A DNA stretch of 64,000 nt from a bacterium (GCA_024228555.1 JAAETI010000145.1:27229-91228), one strand, 5' to 3'. Positions 39,821 through 49,616 are shown, counted from the stretch's first letter. Notes: generated from the sequence alone by a model not told the origin. A program made the numbers and translations.

Positions 39821-39929
39821 GCGGGCTAATCCAAGCAATGTTCCCTGGGGTTCCACGAAGTGGAAGTCCCAAGGAACTCGCCAGGCGAGTTCCCGTCTTG
39901 TGCCCGTATGGATCAGCGGGGGGCGGCAA
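39821..39929 (+). repeat. Palindromic element between nuoE and nuoF (repeat copy A)
   Basis: The only sizeable gap in the nuo operon. It holds two consecutive hairpins: TTCCAC-GAA-GTGGAA and, at 39871-39892, GGAACTCGC-CAG-GCGAGTTCC with preceding CCCAA. The second hairpin matches copy B at 25101-25128. The gap is flanked by imperfect copies of the nuoE tail sequence (CCCATACGGCTCAGCG and CCCGTATGGATCAGCG). Confidence 0.6.
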
Positions 39930-41213
39930 GTGAGGATTCTTACTGAGCGGATGGAAGAGCATCGCACCGACAGCCACACAATGGAACGGTACGAGGCGAC
40001 AGGAGGCTACACCGCCCTGCGAAAAGGCATGCTGGAGATCGGTGCAGAAGCCATTGCAAGCGAGGTCAAAGCGTCCAACATCCGCGGTCGCGGCGGAGCC
40101 AACTTCCCAGCAGGCGTGAAGTGGGGATTCCTCGCACCCGCCAAGCCCGCCTACCTCGTCATCAATGGAGACGAATCGGAACCGGGTACCTTCAAGGACC
40201 GGCAACTGCTCGAACGCGACCCCCACCAGCTTGTCGAGGGCGTGATCCTGACGTCGTTTGCGCTTGGTATCAACCATGCGTTCATCTATATCCGCGGTGA
40301 ATACCCAAAGCCTGCTCGCCGCGTGCAGCATGCCGTCGATGCTGCCTATGAGAAGGGCTATGTCGGCAAGGACATCCTCGACACCGGGTTTGATCTCGAC
40401 ATCACCGTCCACCTCGGCGGCGGTGCCTACATCTGCGGCGAAGAATCAGCGCTGCTCAACAGTCTCGAAGGTCGCCGTGGCGAACCGCGACTCAAGCCAC
40501 CGTTCCCGGCGGTCGCCGGCCTCTATGCCAAGCCAACCATCGTCAACAACGTTGAGACGATTTCGAATGTGCCGTGGATCGTCAACAACGGTGGCGTCGC
40601 CTACGCATCGATCGGGCCCGACACTTCGGCGGGGACACGGATGATCTCGCTGTCGGGCCACATCAACAAGCCCGGGAACTACGAGATCGTGATGGGGATG
40701 ACCTGGCGTGAGCTGATCTTCGAACTCGGCGGCGGCATTCCCAACGGCCATGAACTCAAGGCCTGGATCCCCGGTGGTTCTTCGGCGCCATGGTTTGTGC
40801 CCGATGAACACCTCGACACGCCGGTGACGATCGACGACGTCGGCAAGCATGGCTCGATGCTTGGCTCCGGCGCCATCATCGTGATGGACGACACCACAGA
40901 TCTCATCGCCGCTGCTCATCGCATCGTCCGCTTTTATGCGCACGAATCATGCGGCCAATGCACCCCGTGTCGCGAAGGCACCAGCTGGTTGGAGCGCATC
41001 TTCAATCGCATTACCTCTGGGCAAGGGCGTATGGCCGACATCGACCTCCTGCTCGACATCTCAGACGGAATCAGCCCTGGTCTCACCTGGCCACCCGCCA
41101 TGACGACTATCTGTCCGCTCGGTCCTTCGGCGACCGCTCCGGTCGTATCGCTGATGCGCTACTTCCGCGACGAAGTCGAAGCCAGGATCAACGCGGGGGT
41201 GACCGTTGGCTGA
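39930..41213 (+). CDS. nuoF: NADH:quinone oxidoreductase subunit F
   Basis: The 427-residue subunit (51-kDa family) binds FMN and NADH and cluster N3. The glycine-rich sites are RGRGGANFPAGVKW (NADH) and NGDESEPGTFKDR with GGGAYICGEESALLNSLEG (FMN). The N3 ligands are in SCGQCTPCREGT and a later Cys (TTICPLG). GTG 39930 gives VRILTERMEEHR, the usual NuoF entry; the GTGA would overlap a restored nuoE tail, supporting the idea that the gap in front is a late insertion. Overlaps nuoG by 8 bp. Confidence 0.94.
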   Translation: MRILTERMEEHRTDSHTMERYEATGGYTALRKGMLEIGAEAIASEVKASNIRGRGGANFPAGVKWGFLAPAKPAYLVINGDESEPGTFKDRQLLERDPHQLVEGVILTSFALGINHAFIYIRGEYPKPARRVQHAVDAAYEKGYVGKDILDTGFDLDITVHLGGGAYICGEESALLNSLEGRRGEPRLKPPFPAVAGLYAKPTIVNNVETISNVPWIVNNGGVAYASIGPDTSAGTRMISLSGHINKPGNYEIVMGMTWRELIFELGGGIPNGHELKAWIPGGSSAPWFVPDEHLDTPVTIDDVGKHGSMLGSGAIIVMDDTTDLIAAAHRIVRFYAHESCGQCTPCREGTSWLERIFNRITSGQGRMADIDLLLDISDGISPGLTWPPAMTTICPLGPSATAPVVSLMRYFRDEVEARINAGVTVG

Positions 41214-43626
41214 CCTAGTCACCATCTCTGTCGACGGTATCGAGTTGCAGGGACCCGCAGGCGAGGTCCTCATCAAGGTTGCCGAAGACAACGGCAACTA
41301 CATCCCACGGTTCTGCTGGCATCCGCGGATGAACCCGGCCGGTCTCTGCCGCATGTGCCTCGTCGAAATCGAGGGACCACGAGGACGGATGTTGGTGCCC
41401 TCATGCACGACGCGGATCAGCGACGGTTTGGTTGTCGATACCCAGTCCGCAGTGGTCAAGAAGGCGCAGGAAGGTGTTCTGGAATTCCTGCTCATCAACC
41501 ACCCGCTCGATTGCCCGGTATGCGACAAGGGGGGCGAGTGCCCGCTCCAGGATCACACCGTTGCGTACGGTCCGGGCGAGAGCCGGTTTGTCGAAGAGAA
41601 GCGGCACTACGAGAAGCCGATCCCGATCTCTGACCTCGTTCTTCTCGATAGGGAACGGTGCATTCTTTGTGCTCGCTGCACCCGATTCTCTGAGGAGATC
41701 TCTGGTGATCCTCTCATTGAGTTCCGGGACCGCGGCAACGCGGTGCAGGTGATTACCTTCCCCGACGAACCATTTGCCTCCTATTTCTCCGGCAACACCG
41801 TGCAGATCTGTCCGGTGGGTGCACTGACCGCAGCGCCGTATCGATTCAAGGCACGTCCCTGGGATCTCGAGGCTGTCGAAAGCGTTTCGATGGTTGACTC
41901 GGTTGGATCGAAGGTCTCGGTGCAGTCGAGCCAAAACACGGTGGTTCGCATCGACGGTGTCGACAATGAACCCACCAACCAAGGCTGGCTGTCTGACAAG
42001 GATCGGTTCATCTTCGAGTCGATCAACAGCGAGCACCGGCTTACGACTCCGTTGATCAAGCGGGACGGTGAGTTCGTGGACGCAACCTGGGGCGAGGCTC
42101 TTGATCTGGCCGCGGAGAAGTTGGCCGAATATCCAGGGACCGCGGTCGCCGGCCTTGGTGGTGCCAACAGCACCAATGAAGAGGCGTTTGCTTTCGGCAA
42201 GTTCCTGCGCACGATCGTTGTCACCCCACATATTGATGCCCAACTCGATGACGGGCTCGACCCGCATTTCCTGGTTGGAGCCACACCACGGGCGTCGATA
42301 CCCGACCTCGAAACCGCAAAGACCATCTTGTTGTGGGCGGGTGACCTAAAGGAAGAATTCCCTGTCCTCTACCTGCGGGTGCGGAGGGCGGCCGCCGAGC
42401 TTGGCGCCAATCTGATCGTTGTTCATCCACGCCGAACCGGGCTCGATGATGTCGCCTCCCAGAAGGTCCGCTATCGGCCAGGGGCAGGACCGGATGTCCT
42501 ACGTGAACTCGTCGCGGGCGACGGCGAATACGCCGACATTCGCACTGAACTGGATGAGGGTCCGGTGGTGGGGATCGTCGGTCGCACCGGGCTCAGCGAG
42601 GACCCACGGCTCGCTGAGGCGGTTGCCGCGTTCGTCAGAGATCTGCCTGACGGCAAGATCATGCCGCTGGCTCACCGCGCCAACGTCATCGGCGCACTTG
42701 ACATGGGATTGGCCCCAACTCTGCTCCCGGGACGTGTTTCCGAGAGCACGGCACACGAGACTCTCGAGGCCGCATGGGGCCCCTTGCCGGAAGGTTTGGG
42801 CCGGACCGCAACCAGCATCCTCGAAGGCTTGCGTGACAACGATCTACAGGCCCTGGTCATGATCGGTACTGATCCGGTCCGAGACCATCCCGAGCCGGAT
42901 CTGGCCAGAGCGGGACTGGAATCGGCAGACTTCGTGGTGGCGTTCGATCACTTCCTGAATGACTCAGTTGCCCTCGCCGACGTCGTGTTCCCTGTTGAGG
43001 GTTTTGCCGAAGTCGAGGGAACCGTCACCAACCTCGAGGGTCGGGTCCAGAAAGTCAATCGGCTTGTCCCCGGTCCCGGCCAGACCAAGCCGACATGGTC
43101 TGCGCTCGATGACCTCGCCCGCCGTATGGGCGGCGATCTTGGCGCTACTTCGGTTGCCGCGCTCTCCAAGGAGATCGCCACCGTTGCACCTGTCTATCAC
43201 GGTGTTGGCTGGGACGCCCTCGACTGGGGTGAAGGCCGTGAGGGTCTCGTCCTTCCAGTCGAGGACGGAATCCAGCACCTCGAGTACATCCCCGTTGACG
43301 GGAACCTCTCCGCTGTGGAAGCCCGCTTTGGCCTCCACTTGGGTCGGGTGCTCTACGACGATGGTGTCCGCACCAGGATGAGTCCCTCGCTGGCGGCTCT
43401 TGCCCCGACGGCACAGGTCTATCTGAACGCCGCCGAGATTGCTGGTCTTGGCTTGAACCCTGGTGACGAAGCCTTCGTTGAGTCGGAGTCAGGCAGCGTC
43501 ACTCTCCCGATCGCCGTTGACAATTCGTTGGGTTCGGGTGCCGTCTACGTTGCGGCCAACCTTGCCGAAACCCGTTCGCTTGGCGCTGCGGTGACGGTGG
43601 TCGTATCCGCGGGGGGCAACACATGA
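41206..43626 (+). CDS. nuoG: NADH:quinone oxidoreductase subunit G
   Basis: The 806-residue subunit (75-kDa family) starts at TTG inside nuoF. It has the N1b [2Fe-2S] ferredoxin domain (PRFCWHPRMNPAGLCRMCLVE), N5/N4 ligands in CPVCDKGGECPLQDH and CILCARCTRF, ICPVGALT, and a molybdopterin-oxidoreductase-like domain to the end. The extra N7 cluster motif (CxxCxxxC) at the start of that domain is absent; the sequence there is SMVDSVGSKVSVQ. It conducts electrons from NuoEF to NuoI. Overlaps nuoH by 4 bp. Confidence 0.93.
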   Translation: MADLVTISVDGIELQGPAGEVLIKVAEDNGNYIPRFCWHPRMNPAGLCRMCLVEIEGPRGRMLVPSCTTRISDGLVVDTQSAVVKKAQEGVLEFLLINHPLDCPVCDKGGECPLQDHTVAYGPGESRFVEEKRHYEKPIPISDLVLLDRERCILCARCTRFSEEISGDPLIEFRDRGNAVQVITFPDEPFASYFSGNTVQICPVGALTAAPYRFKARPWDLEAVESVSMVDSVGSKVSVQSSQNTVVRIDGVDNEPTNQGWLSDKDRFIFESINSEHRLTTPLIKRDGEFVDATWGEALDLAAEKLAEYPGTAVAGLGGANSTNEEAFAFGKFLRTIVVTPHIDAQLDDGLDPHFLVGATPRASIPDLETAKTILLWAGDLKEEFPVLYLRVRRAAAELGANLIVVHPRRTGLDDVASQKVRYRPGAGPDVLRELVAGDGEYADIRTELDEGPVVGIVGRTGLSEDPRLAEAVAAFVRDLPDGKIMPLAHRANVIGALDMGLAPTLLPGRVSESTAHETLEAAWGPLPEGLGRTATSILEGLRDNDLQALVMIGTDPVRDHPEPDLARAGLESADFVVAFDHFLNDSVALADVVFPVEGFAEVEGTVTNLEGRVQKVNRLVPGPGQTKPTWSALDDLARRMGGDLGATSVAALSKEIATVAPVYHGVGWDALDWGEGREGLVLPVEDGIQHLEYIPVDGNLSAVEARFGLHLGRVLYDDGVRTRMSPSLAALAPTAQVYLNAAEIAGLGLNPGDEAFVESESGSVTLPIAVDNSLGSGAVYVAANLAETRSLGAAVTVVVSAGGNT

Positions 43627-44675
43627 GCGGTTGGGAGCTGTGGATTGAGGCTGGAATCAAAGCTGTCGCAGTGTTTGCTTTGGTGCTGGTGACGGTCATC
43701 CTTCTTGTCTGGTTCGAACGAAAGATTGTCGCCGACATGCAGAACCGTCTTGGCCCGATGCGAGCCGGTCCCTGGGGCATTCTGCAAACGGTGGCCGATG
43801 GTGTGAAACTGTTGGTCAAGGAACCAGTAGTTCCCCGCAAGGTCGAGTACGCCCTCTACATGGTGGCTCCAATCGCCGCTTTGGTGCCGGCAATTCTGAT
43901 ATTCATGGTCGTTCCCATCGGCAAGCCCTTCACTCTCGGCGACCGGGTGATCAATCTTGCGGGTGCCGATCTGAACATCGCCGTGCTTTATGTCCTGGCG
44001 ATGTCCTCGATCGCTGTCTACGCCGTGGTGCTGGCGGGATGGTCCTCGGGTTCGAAGTACCCCTTGCTTGGATCAGTTCGGGCCAGTGCGCAGATGATTT
44101 CGTATGAGGCAGCGATGGGTCTGGCTCTCGTGCCAGTCATCATGTTCACGGGGACGACCTCACTGATCAGGATTGTCGACGCCCAGGCTGGTGACTTTCT
44201 CGGATTCCTCGGTGTGTGGAATATCGTTCTCATCCCCTCGTTCATCGTGTTCTTTATCGCGGGGGTCGCCGAGACGAACCGAGCGCCGTTTGACCTTGTC
44301 GAAGCGGAGAATGAGATCGTCGGCGGCTACCACACTGAGTATTCAGGATTCCGTTTCGCCCTCTTCTTCCTTGCCGAGTACGCAAACATCTTCAATATCT
44401 CGGCGTTGACGACCACGCTGTTCCTCGGTGGTTGGCACGGGCCCGACTTTGGAGCCCCCGCTGCGATTGCCTGGCTGTTCCCCATCTTCTGGTTTATGGC
44501 CAAGTCATTCCTCTTGGTCTTCATGTTTGTTTGGATCAGGGCTTCGCTACCACGAATGCGATACGACCAGTTGATGGCATTCGGATGGAAGAAGCTCATT
44601 CCAGTGAGTTTGTTGTGGATTGCTTTGTCGACAGTGGCCATCGCCGTACGGCGTTTGGGCCTGCCATGGACTTGA
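43623..44675 (+). CDS. nuoH: NADH:quinone oxidoreductase subunit H
   Basis: The 350-residue, eight-helix membrane subunit links the quinone site to the proton-pumping arm. Conserved blocks include ERKIVADMQNRLGPMRAGPWG (the E-R-K and RxGP region), VADGVKLLVKE, GSVRASAQMISYE, ETNRAPFDLVEAENEIVGG and RASLPRMRYDQLM near the C-terminus. All functional acidic and basic residues of the E-channel loop appear present. Starts in the nuoG stop (ATGA). Confidence 0.95.
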   Translation: MSGWELWIEAGIKAVAVFALVLVTVILLVWFERKIVADMQNRLGPMRAGPWGILQTVADGVKLLVKEPVVPRKVEYALYMVAPIAALVPAILIFMVVPIGKPFTLGDRVINLAGADLNIAVLYVLAMSSIAVYAVVLAGWSSGSKYPLLGSVRASAQMISYEAAMGLALVPVIMFTGTTSLIRIVDAQAGDFLGFLGVWNIVLIPSFIVFFIAGVAETNRAPFDLVEAENEIVGGYHTEYSGFRFALFFLAEYANIFNISALTTTLFLGGWHGPDFGAPAAIAWLFPIFWFMAKSFLLVFMFVWIRASLPRMRYDQLMAFGWKKLIPVSLLWIALSTVAIAVRRLGLPWT

Positions 44676-44682
44676 GGTAGCG

Positions 44683-45336
44683 ATGGGTTGGTTTGCAGAT
44701 GCGTTAGGACCCTTCCGGGGATTTGCCGTGACCTTGCGGCAGATGACTCGGCCGCGGGTAACCACGTCGTATCCCAAAGAGAAGCGAGAGAAGCCACAGC
44801 GTTTCCACGGCCGCCATATTCTCAACCGCTACCCGGACGGCATGGAGAAGTGCATCGGTTGCGAGCTGTGTGCCGGCGTCTGCCCGGCTCGATGCATCTA
44901 TGTACGTGGTGCGGACAATCCGCCCGACAACCCGGTCAGTCCTGGCGAGCGCTACGGGTTTGTATACGAGATCAACATGCTGCGCTGCATCTTCTGCGCC
45001 ATGTGCGTCGAGGCCTGTCCCACAGAAGCGATCACCATGACTCACCTCTTTGAGATGTCCACGACTAGTCGCGATGACGCCATCTACACCAAGGGTGAAC
45101 TGCTGGTCGAGCCGGATGGCACACCGAATCATCCGCAAGAACCAAACCGCCTCATCGATGTGAACGAGCTCGAGCTTGGCTCCGGTTGGATGCGTGCGAC
45201 GGCCCCCGGTGGTCGCGCCGCATTCGAAGGCGTCGTCGGCTGGACGCCGTCCGCCACCCATAGTGAGCTGCCAGCCGAACTCGGCCAATCCGGCGACTCC
45301 GCCGAGCTGGCCGACGAGGCAGGGGGGTCTTCATGA
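44683..45336 (+). CDS. nuoI: NADH:quinone oxidoreductase subunit I
   Basis: The 217-residue subunit carries clusters N6a and N6b: CIGCELCAGVCPARC and CIFCAMCVEACP. The N-terminal amphipathic helix region (WFADALGPFRGFAVTLRQM) precedes FHGRHILNRYPDGMEKC. After EPNRLIDVNE comes a C-terminal extension of about 50 residues (Ala/Gly/Ser-rich) not usual in the family. ATG 44683 follows GAGG; an upstream frame to 44620 lies inside nuoH. Overlaps nuoJ by 4 bp. Confidence 0.93.
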   Translation: MGWFADALGPFRGFAVTLRQMTRPRVTTSYPKEKREKPQRFHGRHILNRYPDGMEKCIGCELCAGVCPARCIYVRGADNPPDNPVSPGERYGFVYEINMLRCIFCAMCVEACPTEAITMTHLFEMSTTSRDDAIYTKGELLVEPDGTPNHPQEPNRLIDVNELELGSGWMRATAPGGRAAFEGVVGWTPSATHSELPAELGQSGDSAELADEAGGSS

Positions 45337-45923
45337 GCGCCGAGCTCGTCGTGTTCGTGATCTTTGCGATCGCCGCCCTCGCAGGAGCGATCACGCTCGT
45401 TGCGGCGCGCAACCCGGTCTACTCGGCAATGGGTCTGCTGCTCACGATGTTCTCAATGGCCGTGTTCTATGTGCTCAACGATGCGCACTTCATCGCTGCG
45501 GTGCAAGTGATCATCTACGCCGGTGCCGTGATGACTTTGTTCTTGTTCGTGATAATGCTCATCGGCGTTGACAAACAGGAGGACACCGAGGAACAGATCC
45601 CCTTCCATCGCCAGCTGGTGGCAATCCTGGGGGCCGGGTTGCTGGTTCTGCTCTTCCTGGCCGGCCAAGGCGCCTGGGTTGTGTTCGACGGTGGCAGTGC
45701 CCCGGTTGGCACCATCGAAGAGATCTCGGATGCGCTCTTTGGGACCTGGATGCTTCCGTTCCAGGCCACGATGCTGCTTCTGACCATTGCTGCGGTGGGC
45801 TCGATCGCGCTGGCCCGCTACGAAGGGTCCGTGGCTTCACCCAAGGCTGTAGCGGACGATGAAGACGGTGACTCCGATGAGTCGGTACCGCCGGCAAAGC
45901 CGGGGGTAGGGGGGTCACTATGA
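45333..45923 (+). CDS. nuoJ: NADH:quinone oxidoreductase subunit J
   Basis: The 196-residue subunit has five helices. [20 protein letters not shown] and [22 protein letters not shown] match NuoJ, including the pi-bulge helix TM3 with Tyr and Gly. The C-terminus is an acidic tail of about 35 residues ([10 protein letters not shown]). It overlaps nuoI and nuoK by 4 bp each. Confidence 0.93.
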   Translation: MSAELVVFVIFAIAALAGAITLVAARNPVYSAMGLLLTMFSMAVFYVLNDAHFIAAVQVIIYAGAVMTLFLFVIMLIGVDKQEDTEEQIPFHRQLVAILGAGLLVLLFLAGQGAWVVFDGGSAPVGTIEEISDALFGTWMLPFQATMLLLTIAAVGSIALARYEGSVASPKAVADDEDGDSDESVPPAKPGVGGSL

Positions 45924-46225
45924 CCGTCACTGCCGCCTGGTACCTCATTCTTGCCGCGGTCCTATTCACCATCGGTGGCGCCGGGTTGCTGTTGCGACGC
46001 AACGCCCTTGTGATGTTCATGTGCATCGAATTGATGCTGAACTCGGTGAACCTCACCTTCGTTGCTGCAGGTCGGGCCCTCGGCAACCTCGATGGGCAGT
46101 TGGCTGTTCTGTTTGTCATGGTGGTCGCCGCCGCTGAGGTGACGGTTGGCCTCGCCATCATCGTGATGGTGTTCCGCAAACGCTCGACCGCAAGTGTCGA
46201 TGGGTTGTCAGGGATGAGGGGTTAG
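45920..46225 (+). CDS. nuoK: NADH:quinone oxidoreductase subunit K
   Basis: The 101-residue, three-helix subunit is homologous to MrpC. The two membrane glutamates needed for proton transfer are visible, in [15 protein letters not shown] and [15 protein letters not shown]. Length and order match the family. Overlaps nuoJ by 4 bp; nuoL starts 2 bp after its stop. Confidence 0.95.
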   Translation: MTVTAAWYLILAAVLFTIGGAGLLLRRNALVMFMCIELMLNSVNLTFVAAGRALGNLDGQLAVLFVMVVAAAEVTVGLAIIVMVFRKRSTASVDGLSGMRG

Positions 46226-46227
46226 CC

Positions 46228-48102
46228 ATGGTCGACTATCTCTGGCTCATCGTCCTGGTCCCGCTTCTCAGCGCAGCGATACTGCTGTTCTTCGGCAAGC
46301 GGATCGGCGACAATCTTGCCGGGCCGATGGCATCGGCTGCCGTTCTGTTCTCGTTCGTGTATGCGGCCCTCGCCAGCGCCGACTTCATCACCGGAGCCGC
46401 GGAGCACGGCGAAGTCGTAATGGTCTGGTCCTGGATCCCCGGTCTCGGACTCGACGCCGCCTACCTTTGGGACCCGCTGTCGGCCATGATCACCGCAGTC
46501 GTTACCGGTGTCGGTCTGCTCATCCACATATTTGCGATGGGGTATATGGCGGGTGACCCGAGGATTCCGAGATTCTTTGGCTACCTCAACCTGTTCATCG
46601 CTTCGATGCTGATCCTGGAGCTCGCCGCCAACTTCGGTGTCATGTTCGTCGGCTGGGAGCTGGTCGGGCTTTCCTCCTATCTGCTGATCTCGTTTTGGTT
46701 CGAGAAGCCATCGGCCGCCGCTGCAGGCAAGAAGGCCTTCATCGTCAACCGCATCGGCGACTTTGGATTCATGATCGCCCTCATGCTCATCTTTGCGAAC
46801 TTCGGGACCCTCGACTTCGAGCACGTGTTCGAGGTGGCTCCTGTGGTGCTTTCGGCTTCGGCGGCAACCACGATTGCATTGATGCTGTTCGTCGGCGCCA
46901 CGGGCAAGTCGGCCCAGATTCCGCTCTACGTCTGGTTGCTCGACGCCATGGAAGGTCCCACCCCGGTTTCGGCGCTCATCCATGCCGCAACCATGGTGAC
47001 CGCCGGCGTGTTCATGATTGCCAGGGCCGCACCTCTGTTCGAGTTGTCGGAGCTTGCCATGGGAGTGGTTGCAACCGTCGGTGCGATCACCGCCCTGTTC
47101 GCCGGTACCGCGGCGATCGCACAACGTGACATCAAACGTGTTCTCGCCTACTCGACTGTCAGCCAGCTCGGTTTTATGGTGCTCGCCGTCGGTCTCGGCG
47201 CATATGTCGCCGGCATGTTCCACATCCTCACCCACGCTTTTTTCAAGGCCCTGCTGTTCCTGGGTGCCGGCTCGGTCATCCACGCCATGGCCGGTGAGCA
47301 GGACATGAACAAGATGGGCGGTCTTCGCAGAGTGATGCCGGTCACGTTCTGGACCATGACTGTTGCTTCCCTTGCCCTCGCCGGAATCGTCCCGTTCTCT
47401 GGGTTCTGGTCCAAAGACGAGATTCTCGCTGCGGCATTCGTTCACGGTGACTACGCCATGGCGTTGTGGGTGATTGGGTTGATTGCCGCCCTGTTCACCG
47501 CTTTCTACATCACCCGCCTGATGATGATGACGTTCTTTGGCTCACCGCGATGGGATGAATCGACGCATCCCCACGAATCGCCGACTGTCATGACGGCGCC
47601 ACTCATCGTCCTGGCGGTGGGCGCATTTGCGACCGGATTCGTCAACCTGCCGTGGTCGCCTTGGTTGGAACACTTCTTGGAGAGCGCCTTCGAGGGAGTG
47701 GAGCACGCAGAATTGCCCGCCACCTATCTGGGTCTTGCCACCTTGGCTAGCATCGCCAGCCTCCTCGCCATGGTCGGCATCTTTTACGCATACCGTCGCT
47801 ACCACCGCGACGAACTGCCGGACGAGTCCCAGGGGGTGTGGAAGACGTTGCTCAACGGCTACTACGTCGATGAGCTGTACGGCCGCACCATCGTTATGCC
47901 CGGAAAGGCCGCGTCCCAGGCTCTTGCGGACTTCGATGCCAATGCCGTCGACGGTGCGGTCGACGGTGTCGGTGGTTCGGTCAAGCGACTCGCCGAGAAG
48001 GCCAAGCCACTGCAGTCGGGCTTGGTCCGCAGCTATGGCGTCTGGATTCTCGGAGGAGCGGTCGCGGTGGTACTGATAATCCTGGTGAGGGGAGCGTTGT
48101 GA
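46228..48102 (+). CDS. nuoL: NADH:quinone oxidoreductase subunit L
   Basis: The 624-residue antiporter-like proton pump subunit has VGWELVGLSSYLLISFWF (functional Glu), TGKSAQIPLYVWLLDAMEG-region with the helix TM7 Lys, PTPVSALIHAATMVTAGVF and DIKRVLAYSTVSQLGFM. The C-terminal part carries the long amphipathic lateral helix and the last helix (ILGGAVAVVLIILVRGAL). It ends in a TGATG overlap with nuoM. Confidence 0.94.
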   Translation: MVDYLWLIVLVPLLSAAILLFFGKRIGDNLAGPMASAAVLFSFVYAALASADFITGAAEHGEVVMVWSWIPGLGLDAAYLWDPLSAMITAVVTGVGLLIHIFAMGYMAGDPRIPRFFGYLNLFIASMLILELAANFGVMFVGWELVGLSSYLLISFWFEKPSAAAAGKKAFIVNRIGDFGFMIALMLIFANFGTLDFEHVFEVAPVVLSASAATTIALMLFVGATGKSAQIPLYVWLLDAMEGPTPVSALIHAATMVTAGVFMIARAAPLFELSELAMGVVATVGAITALFAGTAAIAQRDIKRVLAYSTVSQLGFMVLAVGLGAYVAGMFHILTHAFFKALLFLGAGSVIHAMAGEQDMNKMGGLRRVMPVTFWTMTVASLALAGIVPFSGFWSKDEILAAAFVHGDYAMALWVIGLIAALFTAFYITRLMMMTFFGSPRWDESTHPHESPTVMTAPLIVLAVGAFATGFVNLPWSPWLEHFLESAFEGVEHAELPATYLGLATLASIASLLAMVGIFYAYRRYHRDELPDESQGVWKTLLNGYYVDELYGRTIVMPGKAASQALADFDANAVDGAVDGVGGSVKRLAEKAKPLQSGLVRSYGVWILGGAVAVVLIILVRGAL

Positions 48103-49616
48103 TGTTCCCAGTGCTCACCCTGATGATCTTGCTGCCTGTCGTTGCGGCGGTTGTCGTCGCGCTTGTCCCCAAGAATCGGTCCGAGCTGATCTACCCGCTG
48201 GCGCTGACTCTCAGTTTCCTACCGCTGGCCATCGTCGGCTACGTCCTGTGGGAGTTCGAGGTCGGCGAGCCCGGATTCCAGTTCTCCCAACAGGTGCTTC
48301 TGTATGAGCCATGGGGCGTTTCGTGGAACCTTGGCGTCGACGGCATCTCATTACTGCTGCTTGCGTTGACCGCGATCCTCTTCCCGATCTCCATCGCGGC
48401 ATCGAAGTCGGTTGAGAAGAACCAGAAGATGTACATGGTGGCGATGTTGCTTCTGGAGACCGGCATGCTCGGGGTCTTTGTGGCGCTCGACCTGCTCATG
48501 TTCTTCGCATTCTTCGAGATCACTCTGGTACCGATGTATCTGCTGATCGGCATCTGGGGGAGTGGGAACCGCATCTACGCCGCGGTGAAGTTCTTCCTCT
48601 ATACCGCCCTCGGTTCGGCGCTGATGCTCACCGGCATCATCTGGCTAGGCACAATCGGTGGATCCTTCGATTTCCGGCAACTACTCGACGTCTCGCTTTC
48701 GTCTGGTCAGCAGGCCTGGCTGTTCTTTGGCTTCGGTATCGCGTTTGCAGTGAAGGTCCCCATCTTCCCGTTCCATACGTGGTTGCCAGACGCCCATACC
48801 GAGGCGCCCACCGCCGGGTCGGTGCTGCTGGCCGGTGTTCTGCTGAAGCTCGGTACCTACGGCTTCGTCAGGTTCAACCTCACGTTGTTCCCTGAGGCAG
48901 CCGTTCGTTTCGCCCCTTGGCTTGCTGCACTCGCCGTGGTCGGCATCATCTATGGGGCGCTTGTGGCCATCGTGCAGCCTGACGTGAAGCGACTAGTGGC
49001 GTATTCCTCGGTCAGCCACCTCGGGTTCATCGTGCTGGGCATCTTCGCTATGACCAGTCAGAGCGTCACCGGTGGCGTTGTCCAGATGGTGAACCACGGA
49101 CTGACCACAGGTGCTTTGTTCCTGCTGATCGGCATGGTGTATGAGCGTCGCCATACCCGTGAGATTGCGGACTACGGCGGGCTGGCCAAGGTCATGCCGG
49201 TCTTCGCCGGCTTGTTCCTGTTCTCTGCGTTTGCCTCCGCAGGCCTCCCTGGTCTCAACGGGTTCATCGGTGAGTTCATGATCCTGCTTGGGTCGTATCT
49301 GCGTTTCCCGGTGGCGGCTGTGTTGGCGGCGTCGGGTGTAATCCTTGCTGCCATCTACCTCTTGTGGGCCTACGAACGAGTCTTCACCGGTCCAATTACA
49401 CACAAGGAGAACGAGAAACTCCTCGATCTCGATACGCGGGAGATCCTCATCATGGCCCCGCTTGTGGTGCTCATTGTGTTCCTGGGTGTCTATCCGAAAC
49501 CAGCGCTCGACCGTATTGAGCCGGCCGTAGACGATGTGCTCGAACGAATCGAGGAAGTCACCGACTACTCGGTGCCTGAGTTCGGAATCGACCTGGCGAC
49601 GGGAGGTGGCGAGTAG
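48102..49616 (+). CDS. nuoM: NADH:quinone oxidoreductase subunit M
   Basis: The 504-residue antiporter-like subunit has LGVDGISLLLLALTAI, FFEITLVPMYLLIGIWG (functional Glu), VPIFPFHTWLPDAHTEAPTA and DVKRLVAYSSVSHLGFI, all standard for NuoM. The start is ATG 48102 within the nuoL stop; GTG 48099 directly before it is equally possible. It ends directly before nuoN. Confidence 0.94.
   Translation: MFPVLTLMILLPVVAAVVVALVPKNRSELIYPLALTLSFLPLAIVGYVLWEFEVGEPGFQFSQQVLLYEPWGVSWNLGVDGISLLLLALTAILFPISIAASKSVEKNQKMYMVAMLLLETGMLGVFVALDLLMFFAFFEITLVPMYLLIGIWGSGNRIYAAVKFFLYTALGSALMLTGIIWLGTIGGSFDFRQLLDVSLSSGQQAWLFFGFGIAFAVKVPIFPFHTWLPDAHTEAPTAGSVLLAGVLLKLGTYGFVRFNLTLFPEAAVRFAPWLAALAVVGIIYGALVAIVQPDVKRLVAYSSVSHLGFIVLGIFAMTSQSVTGGVVQMVNHGLTTGALFLLIGMVYERRHTREIADYGGLAKVMPVFAGLFLFSAFASAGLPGLNGFIGEFMILLGSYLRFPVAAVLAASGVILAAIYLLWAYERVFTGPITHKENEKLLDLDTREILIMAPLVVLIVFLGVYPKPALDRIEPAVDDVLERIEEVTDYSVPEFGIDLATGGGE

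Noticed and set aside
41880..42010. N7 [4Fe-4S] cluster site in NuoG
   Set aside because: The CxxCxxxC ligands found in some NuoG proteins are replaced by Ser, Met and Val here.
46222..47445. Antisense frame of 407 codons across nuoL
   Set aside because: His/Asp/Gly-rich shadow of a conserved membrane subunit.
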